NCBI RefSeq assembly: GCF_039969785.1 | Contig: NZ_JBDVNC010000027.1 | Span: 1 to 64,000 of the forward strand | Direction: 5' to 3' | Length of the DNA stretch: 64,000 nucleotides | From: Shimia sp039969785 | GTDB lineage: Bacteria; Pseudomonadota; Alphaproteobacteria; Rhodobacterales; Rhodobacteraceae | Translations under genes and position numbers: made by a program | Shown: positions 16,945 to 26,286 of the stretch, piece by piece | Layout of the letters: each line of letters starts with the position of its first letter | Position numbering within the stretch: the first letter of the stretch is position 1 | Notes under the pieces: generated by a model | Database searches by the model: none | Told to the model about the DNA's origin: nothing | What the model saw: the letters and a program-made list of their open reading frames with translations, nothing else

Positions 16945-17777
16945 GCCGTGAGTGGGACAACCCGGACGACTACCCGGAAATGCCACCCATCAGCGCATTA
17001 GGCTGGGCCCGTGTTGCGACACGAGGTCTGGTTTTGTCCGGGCTGGTATTTGGTGGGCTGGTTGTACTGCTTTTGGTGCGCCTGATTGAAAGACCGTTGT
17101 TCGGACTGCATCGTCCCTGGACGCCGTTCATAACGCAATTTGTCTGTCGAAACGCCTTTCGCATAATGGGGATGAAGTTTCAGGCAAGCGGCGCGCTGAT
17201 GAAAGAGCGCGGGGCTGTTGTGGCCAATCATTCCTCTTGGCTGGATATTTTCGCTCTGAATGCGCGCAAGCGGATTTACTTTGTCAGCAAAGCCGAGGTT
17301 GCGAAATGGCCCGGTATCGGTTGGTTGGCCAAGGCAACAGGAACCGTGTTTATCAATCGCGACCCCAAGGAGGCGCGCGCACAAAAAGAGGTTTTTGAGG
17401 AGCGATTGCTTGCCGGGCATAAGTTGTTGTTCTTCCCTGAAGGGACTAGCACAGATGCATTGCGGGTTTTGCCCTTTAAACCCACTTTGTTTGCTGCATT
17501 GTTTTCGCCGGCATTGCGAGACGTGATGCATGTGCAGCCTGTGACTGTGATGTACGATGCGCCAGCCGGGCAAGATCAGCGCTATTATGGCTGGTGGGGC
17601 GATATGGATTTTGGACCGCACCTGTTGCATGTCCTGGCCGCACCGCGGCAAGGCGGTGTCGAGTTGATCTATCATGCACCTGTTGCCGTTCGGGATTTCG
17701 AAAATCGCAAAACCCTTGCGACCTATTGCGAAACCGCTGTGCGCGCGGCCCACAGGATGCAAGACAAGACATCCTGA
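16941..17777 (+). CDS. olsA: Lyso-ornithine lipid O-acyltransferase OlsA
   Basis: A 278-residue membrane-bound PlsC-type acyltransferase that completes ornithine lipid by adding the second chain. One N-terminal transmembrane helix (about residues 30-50) precedes the catalytic NHSSWLD (the HX4D box) and FFPEGTS motifs. The GTG start overlaps the olsB stop by 4 bases, indicating translational coupling. Ornithine lipids are phosphorus-free membrane lipids, often raised during phosphate starvation, but I see no Pho box here. Confidence 0.88.
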   Translation: MSREWDNPDDYPEMPPISALGWARVATRGLVLSGLVFGGLVVLLLVRLIERPLFGLHRPWTPFITQFVCRNAFRIMGMKFQASGALMKERGAVVANHSSWLDIFALNARKRIYFVSKAEVAKWPGIGWLAKATGTVFINRDPKEARAQKEVFEERLLAGHKLLFFPEGTSTDALRVLPFKPTLFAALFSPALRDVMHVQPVTVMYDAPAGQDQRYYGWWGDMDFGPHLLHVLAAPRQGGVELIYHAPVAVRDFENRKTLATYCETAVRAAHRMQDKTS

Positions 17778-17883
17778 CGTTTGTTTCCTGCTATTTTGTT
17801 ATGTTACGTGTTGGCAGGGGTTGCCTTTGGCAGCGTGCTCGTTTAATGCGCGCGTATTCAAACCCGCAGGCGGGGTTTGGGTC

Positions 17884-17906
17884 GGGCAGGGGAGACATCC
17901 CTGCCG
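17884..17906 (+). promoter_or_regulatory. Hairpin in the rpsB leader
   Basis: GGCAGGG and CCCTGCC form a perfect 7-bp stem about 70 bases upstream of the rpsB start. It lies in a 197-base gap whose GC-rich 3' half also contains GCGGGTTTG-like and CCGCCGG segments. Autoregulatory leaders are common for rpsB-tsf operons, but I cannot match this one to a known class. Confidence 0.35.
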
Positions 17907-17974
17907 GTCCGCCGGTTGGAGCATCCGCTCTCACTTCCCCCGCCGAGGCAAAACCGGAAAAAGGAACTACAAGC

Positions 17975-18775
17975 ATGGCTCTTCCTGAGTTCTCCATGCG
18001 CCAGCTGCTGGAAGCAGGCGTACACTTTGGTCACCAAACACAGCGTTGGAATCCCCGCATGGGCCCGTATATCTACGGCTCGCGCAACGGCATCCACATC
18101 ATGGACCTGACACAAACTGTTCCGTTGCTGGATCAGGCGCTGACCGCGGTTCGCGACACTGTTGCAAAAGGCGGCCGTGTCCTGTTTGTGGGCACCAAGC
18201 GTCAGGCCGCTGGCCCGATCGCGGACTCGGCTGAAAAGTCGGCACAGTATTACATGAACCACCGTTGGTTGGGCGGAACACTGACCAACTGGAAAACCGT
18301 TTCTCAATCGATCAAACGTCTGAAAGAAATCGACGAAAAGATGGAAAGCGGCGCAGAAGGCCTGACTAAGAAAGAACGTCTTGGTATGGAACGCGACCAG
18401 GGCAAGCTGGAAGCCTCTTTGGGCGGTATCCGCGACATGGGCGGCGTGCCTGACCTGTTGTTCGTCGTCGACGTCAAAAAAGAAGCGCTGGCAGTCGCCG
18501 AAGCCAACAAGCTGGGCATCCCGGTTGTGGCCGTGGTTGACACCAACTGTTCGCCTGATGGTGTTGATTACATCATCCCGGGCAACGATGACGCCGCACG
18601 CGCGATTTCGCTGTATTGCGATCTGGCAGCCCGTGCCGCTCTGGACGGAATGACCGCTCAGATGGGCGCAGCAGGTGTTGATCTTGGTGCCTTCGAAGAA
18701 GCTCCGGTAGAAGAAGTTATCGCAGAGGCGCCGGCAGAAGCCGCTGCTGAAGTTGAAGCTAAGGCCGAGGCCTAA
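17975..18775 (+). CDS. rpsB: 30S ribosomal protein S2
   Basis: 266 residues from ATG 17975 (MALPEFSMRQLLEAGVHFGH), with AAAAAGGAA upstream. The frame is open further upstream into olsA, but the family start is clear. S2 binds late to the 30S subunit near S1. Conserved GTKRQA, RWLGGTLTNW and VVAVVDTNCSPD motifs are present. The last 35 residues are an acidic, Ala/Glu-rich tail, common in Rhodobacteraceae. It is followed by tsf after 64 bases. Confidence 0.97.
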   Translation: MALPEFSMRQLLEAGVHFGHQTQRWNPRMGPYIYGSRNGIHIMDLTQTVPLLDQALTAVRDTVAKGGRVLFVGTKRQAAGPIADSAEKSAQYYMNHRWLGGTLTNWKTVSQSIKRLKEIDEKMESGAEGLTKKERLGMERDQGKLEASLGGIRDMGGVPDLLFVVDVKKEALAVAEANKLGIPVVAVVDTNCSPDGVDYIIPGNDDAARAISLYCDLAARAALDGMTAQMGAAGVDLGAFEEAPVEEVIAEAPAEAAAEVEAKAEA

Positions 18776-18839
18776 AACCTGATACGGGGGCAGGGTACGC
18801 CCGCCCCCGGAACCCCTATTTGAGACGAGGAGAGCCAAG

Positions 18840-19715
18840 ATGGCGATCACAGCAGCTATGGTCAAAGAACTGCGCGAAATGACCGGCGCAGGCATGATGG
18901 ATGCCAAAAAAGCACTGACCGAAAACGACGGCGACCAAGAAGCAGCAATTGACTGGCTGCGCACCAAAGGCCTGGCAAAAGCCGCGAAGAAATCCGGCCG
19001 CATCGCTGCCGAAGGTCTTGTGGCCGTTAAGGTTGCCGGTGGCAAAGGTGTTGCCGTCGAAGTGAATTCCGAAACCGACTTTGTTGGTAAGAATGCTGAC
19101 TTCCAGGCTATGGTCGGCGGTATCGCTGACATCGCATTGACTGTGGACACAACCGAAGCGCTTTTGGCTGCTGACATGGGCGGTAAGCCTGTTGCTGACG
19201 TTGTCACCGATGCTGTTGCCACCATTGGCGAGAATATGTCGGTTCGCCGCATCGCCTCTGTTGAAGGTGATGTTGTGACGTCTTACGTTCACAACCCCGC
19301 CACCGCAGGCATGGGCAAGATCGGCGTTTTGGTTGCCACAAAAGGCGGCGACGAAGGCTTTGGCAAGCAGGTTGCAATGCACATTGCAGCGGCCAACCCA
19401 CAGTCCTTGTCAGAAGCTGATCTGGACGTGGCCATTGTTGATAAAGAACGCAACGTTCAAATCGAAATCGCGCGTGAATCAGGTAAGCCCGAGCAGGTGA
19501 TCGAAAAGATGATCGTTGGCCGCATGAAAAAGTTCATGGCAGAAGTCACACTTCTGGGTCAGAGCTTTGTCGTCAACCCGGATCTGACTGTTGAAGCCGC
19601 CGCAAAAGAAGCTGGTGCTGAGATTGTTGCATTTGTTCGCATGGAAGTGGGCGAAGGTATCGAGAAAAAAGAAGAAGACTTTGCTGCCGAAGTGGCCAAG
19701 GCCGCCCAAGGGTAA
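18840..19715 (+). CDS. tsf: Elongation factor Ts
   Basis: A 291-residue nucleotide-exchange factor for EF-Tu. The N-terminal UBA-like helices (VKELREMTGAGMMDAKKAL) and the TDFVGKN motif, which displaces magnesium from EF-Tu, are present. A GAGGAGAG ribosome-binding site precedes the ATG. It is the last gene of the rpsB-tsf unit, with a terminator 24 bases after the stop. Confidence 0.97.
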   Translation: MAITAAMVKELREMTGAGMMDAKKALTENDGDQEAAIDWLRTKGLAKAAKKSGRIAAEGLVAVKVAGGKGVAVEVNSETDFVGKNADFQAMVGGIADIALTVDTTEALLAADMGGKPVADVVTDAVATIGENMSVRRIASVEGDVVTSYVHNPATAGMGKIGVLVATKGGDEGFGKQVAMHIAAANPQSLSEADLDVAIVDKERNVQIEIARESGKPEQVIEKMIVGRMKKFMAEVTLLGQSFVVNPDLTVEAAAKEAGAEIVAFVRMEVGEGIEKKEEDFAAEVAKAAQG

Positions 19716-19738
19716 GTTCTCTCACTCTAAAGAAATCG

Positions 19739-19772
19739 AAAGGCCATCTGTTCGTTCAGCTGGCCTTTTTTT
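19739..19772 (+). terminator. Rho-independent terminator of rpsB-tsf
   Basis: AAAGGCCA pairs with TGGCCTTT (8 bp). The loop holds a further CTG/CAG pairing. The stem runs into a T-tract of seven. Confidence 0.88.
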
Positions 19773-20066
19773 GTGGATGGTACACGAAAAAAGCGACGCC
19801 ACATTGCTGCGACGCCGCTTTCATTCCCGACCTCCGAAACATGGGGATGAGGAGGCCCACGGAAAACGTCAGCCTGCAGATCGAAATAAATCCACACACT
19901 GACATCCGGATTGGGTACCGGTCAGCACCAAGCGCCTCGCAATCACGAGGATAAGCACCGAACTTGTTCCAAGGCCAAAGCCACCACTCACGGAACATCT
20001 CTAAATTGACATGTTGACGCCGGGTCAATCAAGTCAGGTAAACCATACTTATGACGCTAATATGCG
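19773..20066 (-). other. 3' region of luxR with a minus-strand terminator
   Basis: Together with the tsf terminator this makes a gap of about 350 bases. On the minus strand a transcript leaving luxR would run about 280 bases before meeting the terminator at 19787-19821. An ORF of about 80 codons, starting MFREWWLWPWNKFG at 19998, lies here, but its stop (19756) is beyond that terminator, so I do not call it a gene. The long 3' untranslated segment could be a processed small RNA. Confidence 0.4.
19787..19821 (-). terminator. Rho-independent terminator, minus strand (luxR side)
   Basis: On the minus strand AAAGCGGCG pairs with CGTCGCTTT (9 bp with one G-T wobble), and the stem runs into a T-tract of six. 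On the plus strand the same pairing has an A-C mismatch and no T-tract, so the orientation is clear. Confidence 0.7.
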
Positions 20067-20831
20067 TCACGTTTGCGACTCTGGCAAGTAGATTTGATGC
20101 ATAAATGACGCCTTGAGAAGCGCCTGAGCCGTCGTTTCTACATTCATTGAATCCCGCGCCAGACGCAGATGTTTTTCTACTGTTGCCGGTGTTCGTCCAA
20201 TCAACGTTGCAATGTCTTGAATGGTTTTTCCGTCGCCAACCCATTCTAGAACTTCGCGCTGACGTTTCGTCAGTTCGCGTTCTGGATTTGTATAGGGCAG
20301 GGAGTGTATTTTGAGGTGTGCTACATTGTTGATCAACTCAATTCCTCGCCCTTTGCGCGCCCAGATTTCATCAACGTCGTGTTGTGAAAGATCCTGATGG
20401 GCCCCAAGCGAGATCGCACCTTTTGTACGAGAAGACACAGTTGGGAAGCTGATCGTGTAACCTGCATGCATTCCGTATTGTTGATTGACTTCGTAAACCT
20501 GCCGTTGTCGGTCTGACAACTGACCAGATTGCATAGCCTTATGCGCAATGTTCCAGCTTTGCGCACCTGTGTTCTTCAGTGTCCAATTCATCATCGGGCC
20601 ATGAAAATACAGGCCTTCACCGAGAAACTTGTCGAGGTAATCGCGTGAATGATTGGACAATATAAAAAAGTCTTCGACATCCCCAAGCGACAAACCGCTC
20701 CTGAAATTTGTATACCCATAGATTATCTTGTCGAAGCCATAATCCGCCATACGTAGTACATGTCTGTCCCACAGCGCTTCAAGGCTTGTTTCATTCATGA
20801 CTGCTTCGATATAATCGAGTGTGTCCTTCAT
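20067..20831 (-). CDS. LuxR-family regulator without a LuxI partner
   Basis: 254 residues. An N-terminal autoinducer-binding-like domain (about 15-165) precedes a C-terminal LuxR helix-turn-helix (about 190-245, ELTKRQREVLEWVGDGKTIQ then TPATVEKHLRLARDSM). No luxI-type synthase is in the window, so it is a LuxR solo here. The segment YFHGPMM (about 75-81) sits where acyl-homoserine-lactone receptors carry a conserved Asp before Pro (the D70 position of TraR). Here it is Gly78, so classical AHL binding is doubtful. It is likely to be a quorum or host-signal regulator. Confidence 0.82.
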   Translation of the reverse strand: MKDTLDYIEAVMNETSLEALWDRHVLRMADYGFDKIIYGYTNFRSGLSLGDVEDFFILSNHSRDYLDKFLGEGLYFHGPMMNWTLKNTGAQSWNIAHKAMQSGQLSDRQRQVYEVNQQYGMHAGYTISFPTVSSRTKGAISLGAHQDLSQHDVDEIWARKGRGIELINNVAHLKIHSLPYTNPERELTKRQREVLEWVGDGKTIQDIATLIGRTPATVEKHLRLARDSMNVETTAQALLKASFMHQIYLPESQT

Positions 20832-21221
20832 CCCCAGGTCTTCGTCCCGTGTTTTTTCTCAGAATTACGTCTGCGATTTGCTTATAGTCACCATAACCAA
20901 CCCGGATTTGGTGTATCGGTCACAGTTGGCATTCCCCAATACCCCTTATATGTTAAGTATCGGAAACATCTTTGTTTTGTCCAGTCAATTTGCGTATTTG
21001 AGGGGAAACGGATTACTTGAATGCTCTTATTATTTACCATAATACCTCTTATACGAATATTTCGCTTAGATTTACACGCATGTTTTCAACAGGTTGTCGA
21101 CTTCCGTTAAGGCTTCTTTTTCATTGGCGCTTTTGATGTTGCGACACATACGACTTTAGTCGCGTTGGAAAACATGTGATTGGATTGTGCAATGTCACAT
21201 TTACCAACATGAAGTGAATTT
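20832..21221. other. AT-rich intergenic region, luxR to phoB
   Basis: 390 bases, more AT-rich than the surroundings, between the luxR 5' end and the phoB 3' end. It must hold the luxR promoter. I find no convincing lux-box palindrome and no gene. A weak stem (ATGTGA and TCACAT near 21173-21200) is downstream of phoB but lacks a T-run. Confidence 0.45.
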
Positions 21222-21911
21222 CTAACCCAACGCATAGCCTGCACCGCGCACCGTTCTGAGCGGGTCATCACCACCATGCGCACACAAGGCTTTGCGAAGG
21301 CGACCAATGTGTACGTCAACCGTACGGCTATCTACATAGATATCCCTGCCCCAAACCCGGTCGAGCAATTGTTCGCGGCTCCAGACGCGCCCAGGTTTTT
21401 CCATGAATGTTGTTAAGAGGCGAAATTCGGTCGGCCCAAGCTTTAAAGCGTCGGTGCCGCGCGTTACGCGGTGCGTTTCAGAATCCAAATTGATATCCAG
21501 ATACGTGAGACTTTGCCCGGTTGCGCCCGGACGAACACGTCGCAATTGGTTGCGGACACGGGCCATCAGTTCAATCACGGAATACGGTTTGACAACATAG
21601 TCGTCGGCACCTGTTTCCAGTCCGCGCACACGGTCCACGTCTTCACCTCGTGCGGACAGCATGAGTATCGGAATTGACTTCGTTTCGGTTCGCGTTTTCA
21701 GGCGCCGGCATATTTCGATGCCTGATGTTCCCGGAAGCATCCAGTCCAGAACTATTAGATCTGGGTGAGTTTCGTCGACCATTAGCAAAGCTTCGTCGCC
21801 ATCAAAGGCGGTCACAACTTTGAAACCCTCGGCTTCAAGGTTGTATGACAAAACCTCTCGCTGAGCTGGTTCGTCTTCTACAACAAGTACGGTTGGGTGG
21901 TCTTGAGCCAT
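21222..21911 (-). CDS. phoB: Phosphate regulon response regulator PhoB
   Basis: 229 residues. The receiver domain (1 to about 120) contains the phospho-accepting Asp in DLIVLDWMLPG and a Lys in VKPYS. The winged-helix DNA-binding domain has YVDSRTVDVHIGRLRKAL. PhoB activates phosphate-starvation genes by binding Pho boxes such as the one at 27452-27480. It is the last gene of the pst operon, 5 bases after phoU. Confidence 0.95.
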   Translation of the reverse strand: MAQDHPTVLVVEDEPAQREVLSYNLEAEGFKVVTAFDGDEALLMVDETHPDLIVLDWMLPGTSGIEICRRLKTRTETKSIPILMLSARGEDVDRVRGLETGADDYVVKPYSVIELMARVRNQLRRVRPGATGQSLTYLDINLDSETHRVTRGTDALKLGPTEFRLLTTFMEKPGRVWSREQLLDRVWGRDIYVDSRTVDVHIGRLRKALCAHGGDDPLRTVRGAGYALG

Positions 21912-21916
21912 TTATC

Positions 21917-22615
21917 TTACTCGGGTTCGTAGTGCGATACTTTGGGGCGCGGTTCATCGGGCATTTTGCCTGTGGCAACATAAATCACCTGTTCAGCAAT
22001 GGCTGTCACGTGATCCCCCATTCGTTCGGTGTTTTTTGCAATGAAATGCAGATGCATACAGGGCGAAATGTGACGCGGGTCTTCCATCATGAATGTCAGA
22101 AATTCGCGGAAAAGCGCGTTATACATCTGATCAATCTCGTGATCCCGCTCTAACACATCTCTGGCAAGCTCAGCGTCGCGTTGAATATAGGCGTCCAGAA
22201 CGTCTTTGAGCATTAGCTGGACTTCGCGCGCCATGCGGCGCAACGCGCCTCTTGCCCCTTCAACAGGCGTCATATGCACCAGAACGGACGTGCGTTTGGC
22301 CATGTTTTTTGCGTAATCGCCAATCCGTTCCAGATTTCCAGCCATTTTCATGACCGAAAGGACCACACGAAGATCAACGGCCGTTGGCGCGCGCAATGCG
22401 ATCAGCTGGGCACAATCGGCGTTGATCTGCTCTTCCAGTCCATCGATGGCCTTGTCCGCATTGCGCACTTGTTCTGCAAGTTCTTCGTCAAGGGTCTTGA
22501 GCGATTTTGACGCGTCCAAAATCGCAGCTTCAACCAGCCCGCCCATCTTAATGACTTGTGCCTGAATGGTTTCGAGTTCGCGATCAAACGCCGAGACAAT
22601 ATGCTGTTCGTTCAT
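21917..22615 (-). CDS. phoU: Phosphate signalling protein PhoU
   Basis: A 232-residue all-helical protein with two PhoU three-helix repeats (FDRELETIQAQVIKMGGLVE, and ERIGDYAKNMAKRT with its partner ERMGDHVTAIAEQV, whose E/D clusters bind metal). It links PstSCAB occupancy to PhoR, keeping the regulon off when phosphate is plentiful. Its place between pstB and phoB is standard. Confidence 0.95.
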   Translation of the reverse strand: MNEQHIVSAFDRELETIQAQVIKMGGLVEAAILDASKSLKTLDEELAEQVRNADKAIDGLEEQINADCAQLIALRAPTAVDLRVVLSVMKMAGNLERIGDYAKNMAKRTSVLVHMTPVEGARGALRRMAREVQLMLKDVLDAYIQRDAELARDVLERDHEIDQMYNALFREFLTFMMEDPRHISPCMHLHFIAKNTERMGDHVTAIAEQVIYVATGKMPDEPRPKVSHYEPE

Positions 22616-22629
22616 TTTTTCGACTCCTG

Positions 22630-23427
22630 TTACCCGATGCGGCCCGTGATGTAGCTTTCTGTGCGCTCATCAATTGGGTTGGTAAAAATCTGGGATGTGT
22701 CGCCATATTCGACAAGGTTACCCAAGTGGAAAAAGGCAGTTTTCTGACTGACACGCGCTGCCTGTTGCATTGAATGCGTAACGATGATGACCGAGAACCG
22801 GGTGCGCAGTTCGTCGATCAACTCTTCGACCTGAGCTGTGGCAATTGGATCAAGCGCCGAGCAAGGCTCGTCCATCAACAAAACTTCGGGTTCCGTTGCC
22901 ACTGCGCGCGCAATGCACAAGCGTTGTTGCTGTCCACCAGACAGACCTGTTCCCGGTGCATGCAGACGGTCTTTAACTTCATTCCAAAGTGCCCCACGAC
23001 GCAGGGATTTCTCAACAATTTCATCAAGTTCTGACTTGTTCCTAGCAAGGCCGTGAATTCGCGGACCATAAGCGACATTGTCATAAATCGACTTGGGAAA
23101 TGGGTTGGGTTTTTGAAAGACCATTCCAACCTTCGCGCGCAGCTGAACAGGATCTACCTTTTTATCATAGATGTCTTCGCCGTCTAAATGTATGTCACCT
23201 TGGACATGACAGACATCAATTGTGTCATTCATCCTGTTGATACAGCGAAGAAATGTTGATTTTCCACATCCAGACGGGCCGATGAAAGCGGTGACCGCTT
23301 TTGCCTCGATTTCAACGTTAACATTTTTAATTGCGTGAGTATCACCATAATAGACCTGAACATTCCGCGCGGATATTTTTGCGGTGTCCTGGCTCACGTG
23401 GCTGTTTAGGTTTGGTGCATCAAACAT
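22630..23427 (-). CDS. pstB: Phosphate ABC transporter ATPase PstB
   Basis: 265 residues from ATG 23427, which has AAGGAA 8 bases upstream. A farther ATG at 23460 would overlap pstA. Walker A GPSGCGKSTFLRC, signature LSGGQQQRLCIARA and Walker B VLLMDEPCSALDP are intact. PstB powers high-affinity phosphate import through PstC-PstA and signals to PhoR through PhoU. Confidence 0.96.
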   Translation of the reverse strand: MFDAPNLNSHVSQDTAKISARNVQVYYGDTHAIKNVNVEIEAKAVTAFIGPSGCGKSTFLRCINRMNDTIDVCHVQGDIHLDGEDIYDKKVDPVQLRAKVGMVFQKPNPFPKSIYDNVAYGPRIHGLARNKSELDEIVEKSLRRGALWNEVKDRLHAPGTGLSGGQQQRLCIARAVATEPEVLLMDEPCSALDPIATAQVEELIDELRTRFSVIIVTHSMQQAARVSQKTAFFHLGNLVEYGDTSQIFTNPIDERTESYITGRIG

Positions 23428-23443
23428 CTTATTGTTCCTTGAC

Positions 23444-24787
23444 TTACCAGCGGCGTTCAAACCGGCGGCGCAGGATCACTGCAAGTGTGTTCATAGAGAT
23501 GAGGAAGATCAAGAGAATGATGATCCCGCCCCATGCGCGTTCGTAAAAGGCGGGATCGGCCCGCTTGGCCCATTCATAAATCTGAGCGGGCATCGCGGAG
23601 TTTGGTGACAACAAACCTTCGGCGACGGTTTCCGGCATGTTCGAGGCGATAAAGCCAATCATACCGATCAACAGCAACGGTGCCGTTTCACCCAGAGCCT
23701 GAGCCAGACCAATGATTGTCCCGGTCAGGATGCCGGGCGCGGCCAAGGGCAAAACATGGTGGAACACCGCTTGCATTTTGCTGGCCCCTACCCCCAAGGC
23801 TGCATCCCGGATCGAAGGTGGCACGGCCTTGAGTGATGCGCGGGTCGAAATGATAATAGTCGGTAAAGTCATCAGGGTCAGAACCAACCCGCCAACCAGA
23901 GGTGCCGATTGCGGCAAATGCATGTAGTTGATGAATACTGCAAGGCCCAGGATACCAAATACAATGGAAGGCACCGCCGCGAGGTTTGATATGTTCACCT
24001 CGATAATGTCGGTGATCCAGTTCTTGGGTGCGAACTCTTCCAGGTAGATCGATGCGGCCACGCCAATTGGCAGCGCCAGCCCCAACACAACCAGCATCAT
24101 GAACAAAGAGCCCATCATTGCCACGCCTATGCCCGCCGCCTCTGGACGTTGGTCCGATGCATCGGCACCGATGATGAAGTCAATGTTGAAGGTCTTTTTC
24201 AGGACACCCGCAGCCTTAAGCTGGTCGGAAAAATCGAGCTGTGCAGGTGTCACGTTCTTGTCGTTTGCAATGCTCTGACGATTGACGCGGCCTTTGAGGT
24301 AGCCGTCAATTCGGCTGTTGGCGAGAAACCGAAACTCAACGGTTTGACCGATCTTGTCGGGGTTCTTGATCACAAACGCGCGCAATTGAGACGCCGCGGA
24401 TTTCGACAGCATTTTGGCCATGTCTTTGGGCTTCAAATCGGTTTCGATGCCATTGGCTTGAGCCACATTCTCAAGAGCCGATTTGATCAACGGTGCGTAG
24501 CCAAACGTTGTGACTTTCTTGATTTTTTCAAGATCGCGATCGCCAGCCTTGTCCAGTTTACTTTCCAACAACTCGACCTGCATGGTGATGAATGTTTGCT
24601 GGAAGGCCCCAGTGCCCTTGGACAGGATTGTGAAAAGCAATGTCACCAGCATTGCTAGCCCAATCGCTATGGCAATGACACCATAGGCCTTGAACCGGCG
24701 TTCTGCGGCGTTCCGGCGTTTGGTATGCGCGTCTTGCACATGGATCGACGGATGCATCCGGTCCGTTGGCATTGAAGCATCGCTCAT
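23444..24787 (-). CDS. pstA: Phosphate ABC transporter permease PstA
   Basis: A 447-residue inner-membrane permease, longer than the roughly 300 residues of E. coli PstA because of a large domain between the first and second helices (about residues 60-215). The binding-protein-dependent transport motif follows (ALGVGASKMQAVFHHVLPLA with the EAA-type loop). The extended form is, as I recall, normal in Rhodobacteraceae. Its start overlaps the pstC stop by 4 bases. Confidence 0.93.
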   Translation of the reverse strand: MSDASMPTDRMHPSIHVQDAHTKRRNAAERRFKAYGVIAIAIGLAMLVTLLFTILSKGTGAFQQTFITMQVELLESKLDKAGDRDLEKIKKVTTFGYAPLIKSALENVAQANGIETDLKPKDMAKMLSKSAASQLRAFVIKNPDKIGQTVEFRFLANSRIDGYLKGRVNRQSIANDKNVTPAQLDFSDQLKAAGVLKKTFNIDFIIGADASDQRPEAAGIGVAMMGSLFMMLVVLGLALPIGVAASIYLEEFAPKNWITDIIEVNISNLAAVPSIVFGILGLAVFINYMHLPQSAPLVGGLVLTLMTLPTIIISTRASLKAVPPSIRDAALGVGASKMQAVFHHVLPLAAPGILTGTIIGLAQALGETAPLLLIGMIGFIASNMPETVAEGLLSPNSAMPAQIYEWAKRADPAFYERAWGGIIILLIFLISMNTLAVILRRRFERRW

Positions 24788-26256
24788 TCGTATTGCTCCC
24801 GGTAATTGCGCACGATGTAGAGCGCCAGCACGTTGAGGCCGAGTGTCAGGACAAACAGAGTGAGACCCAGAGCAAAGGCCACGAGGGTTTCAGGGCTTGA
24901 GAAATCACCGTCGCCGGTCAGTTGACTGACAATGCGGGTGGTTATGGTCGTCATTGTGTCAAACGGGTTGAGCGAAAACTTTGCTATGGCCCCTGCCCCC
25001 ATCACAACAATCATGGTTTCCCCGATGGCGCGGGATGCCGCCAGCAAAATTGCGCCGACAATGCCCGGCAGCGCAGCTGGCACAACGACCTGACGGATGG
25101 TCTCAGATGGGGTTGCACCCAGACCGAGAGACCCATCCCGCAAAGATTGAGGGACGGCATTGATGATGTCGTCGGATAATGAACTGACGAACGGGATCAA
25201 CATGATGCCCATCACAGCACCTGCCGTAAGAACCGAGGTTGCGCCCGACATCCAACTCAAGCCAAGCGCGCCAGATTGACCAAACAATTTCACCAGTCCG
25301 GGACCAACCGTCAAAAGCGCAAAGAGACCATAAACAATGGTCGGAATGCCGGCGAGAATTTCCAACATGGGCTTGGCGATAGCACGGGTCTTGGGGCCTG
25401 CGTATTCGGATAGGTAGATTGCAGCAAACAATCCGACGGGAACCGCCACAAGAAGCGCAATGAACGAAATGTAAAGCGTACCCCAAAGGAGCGGCAAAAT
25501 GGAAAGCTCTGACTCTCCCCGGAAGTTTGGCGCCCATGTTTGACCGAAAAAGAAATCCTTAGCGGCGTGCAAGCGGAAGAAATTGATCGATTCAAACAAC
25601 ATCGACAGCACGATCCCAACCGTGGTCAGGATCGCCAGCGATGCAGCCACCATCAGGATCATCAGAACGGCGCGTTCTACAAAATTGCGAGCGCGAAACT
25701 GTGCGTGGCTGCGCCGCAATGACCAACCAAAGCCTATGGCTGCGAACGTCAGAACAAGGATGGACATGGCCAGAATTCCGGTGCTTGCCAAGGACCGGTA
25801 TTTTTGAGCTGCCTCTAACACTTCAGGGCGCACATCCTGACCCAATGCAATGCCGACGTCACGCAATCGGGCGCGAATGTCATCGCTTTGGGCGCTCAAT
25901 GCCTTGGCCTGCGTTTCGCTGAGAACATTCTGGTCAACGGCCAGTGTGATCCCGATTGCGACCCTGCGCATGTCGGCCATGACCAGGCTAAGACTGGAGC
26001 CTTGCGGGATCGTCTCGGGCGGGATCAGATCGGATACGGCACGCTCAATTATGGATGGCTGGGTCAGGAGCCAGACAACCAATAGGGCAAATGCCGGGAC
26101 AAGCGTGCTGATCGCGACGTTGATGCCATAATAGACTGGAAGCGAATGCAGGTTTCGAGTGTCACCACCCGCATTGCGTATCGCGCGTGACCGGCCAACA
26201 AAATAGCCTGCCGCAGCAAGTGCGAGAACACAAAGAACTAACCAGAAAACAGGCAT
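24784..26256 (-). CDS. pstC: Phosphate ABC transporter permease PstC
   Basis: A 490-residue inner-membrane permease, also longer than usual (about 320 in E. coli). Extra N-terminal helices and a periplasmic loop cover about residues 1-200. The permease core has the EAA-type loop GLGATPSETIRQVVVPAALPG. It pairs with PstA to form the phosphate channel. The matching enlargement of both permeases suggests the extra domains contact each other (inference). Confidence 0.93.
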   Translation of the reverse strand: MPVFWLVLCVLALAAAGYFVGRSRAIRNAGGDTRNLHSLPVYYGINVAISTLVPAFALLVVWLLTQPSIIERAVSDLIPPETIPQGSSLSLVMADMRRVAIGITLAVDQNVLSETQAKALSAQSDDIRARLRDVGIALGQDVRPEVLEAAQKYRSLASTGILAMSILVLTFAAIGFGWSLRRSHAQFRARNFVERAVLMILMVAASLAILTTVGIVLSMLFESINFFRLHAAKDFFFGQTWAPNFRGESELSILPLLWGTLYISFIALLVAVPVGLFAAIYLSEYAGPKTRAIAKPMLEILAGIPTIVYGLFALLTVGPGLVKLFGQSGALGLSWMSGATSVLTAGAVMGIMLIPFVSSLSDDIINAVPQSLRDGSLGLGATPSETIRQVVVPAALPGIVGAILLAASRAIGETMIVVMGAGAIAKFSLNPFDTMTTITTRIVSQLTGDGDFSSPETLVAFALGLTLFVLTLGLNVLALYIVRNYREQYE

Positions 26257-26286
26257 ATTGGGATGCGCCTAGCAAGGTGAATAATT

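Noticed and set aside
17778..17974. Riboswitch in the rpsB leader
   Set aside because: Apart from one 7-bp stem there is no recognisable conserved aptamer. A ribosomal-protein leader remains possible and is listed at low confidence.
19756..19998. Small Trp-rich protein gene downstream of luxR
   Set aside because: A minus-strand terminator (19787-19821) lies inside the frame, so most RNA would end before the stop codon. It is kept as an observation only.
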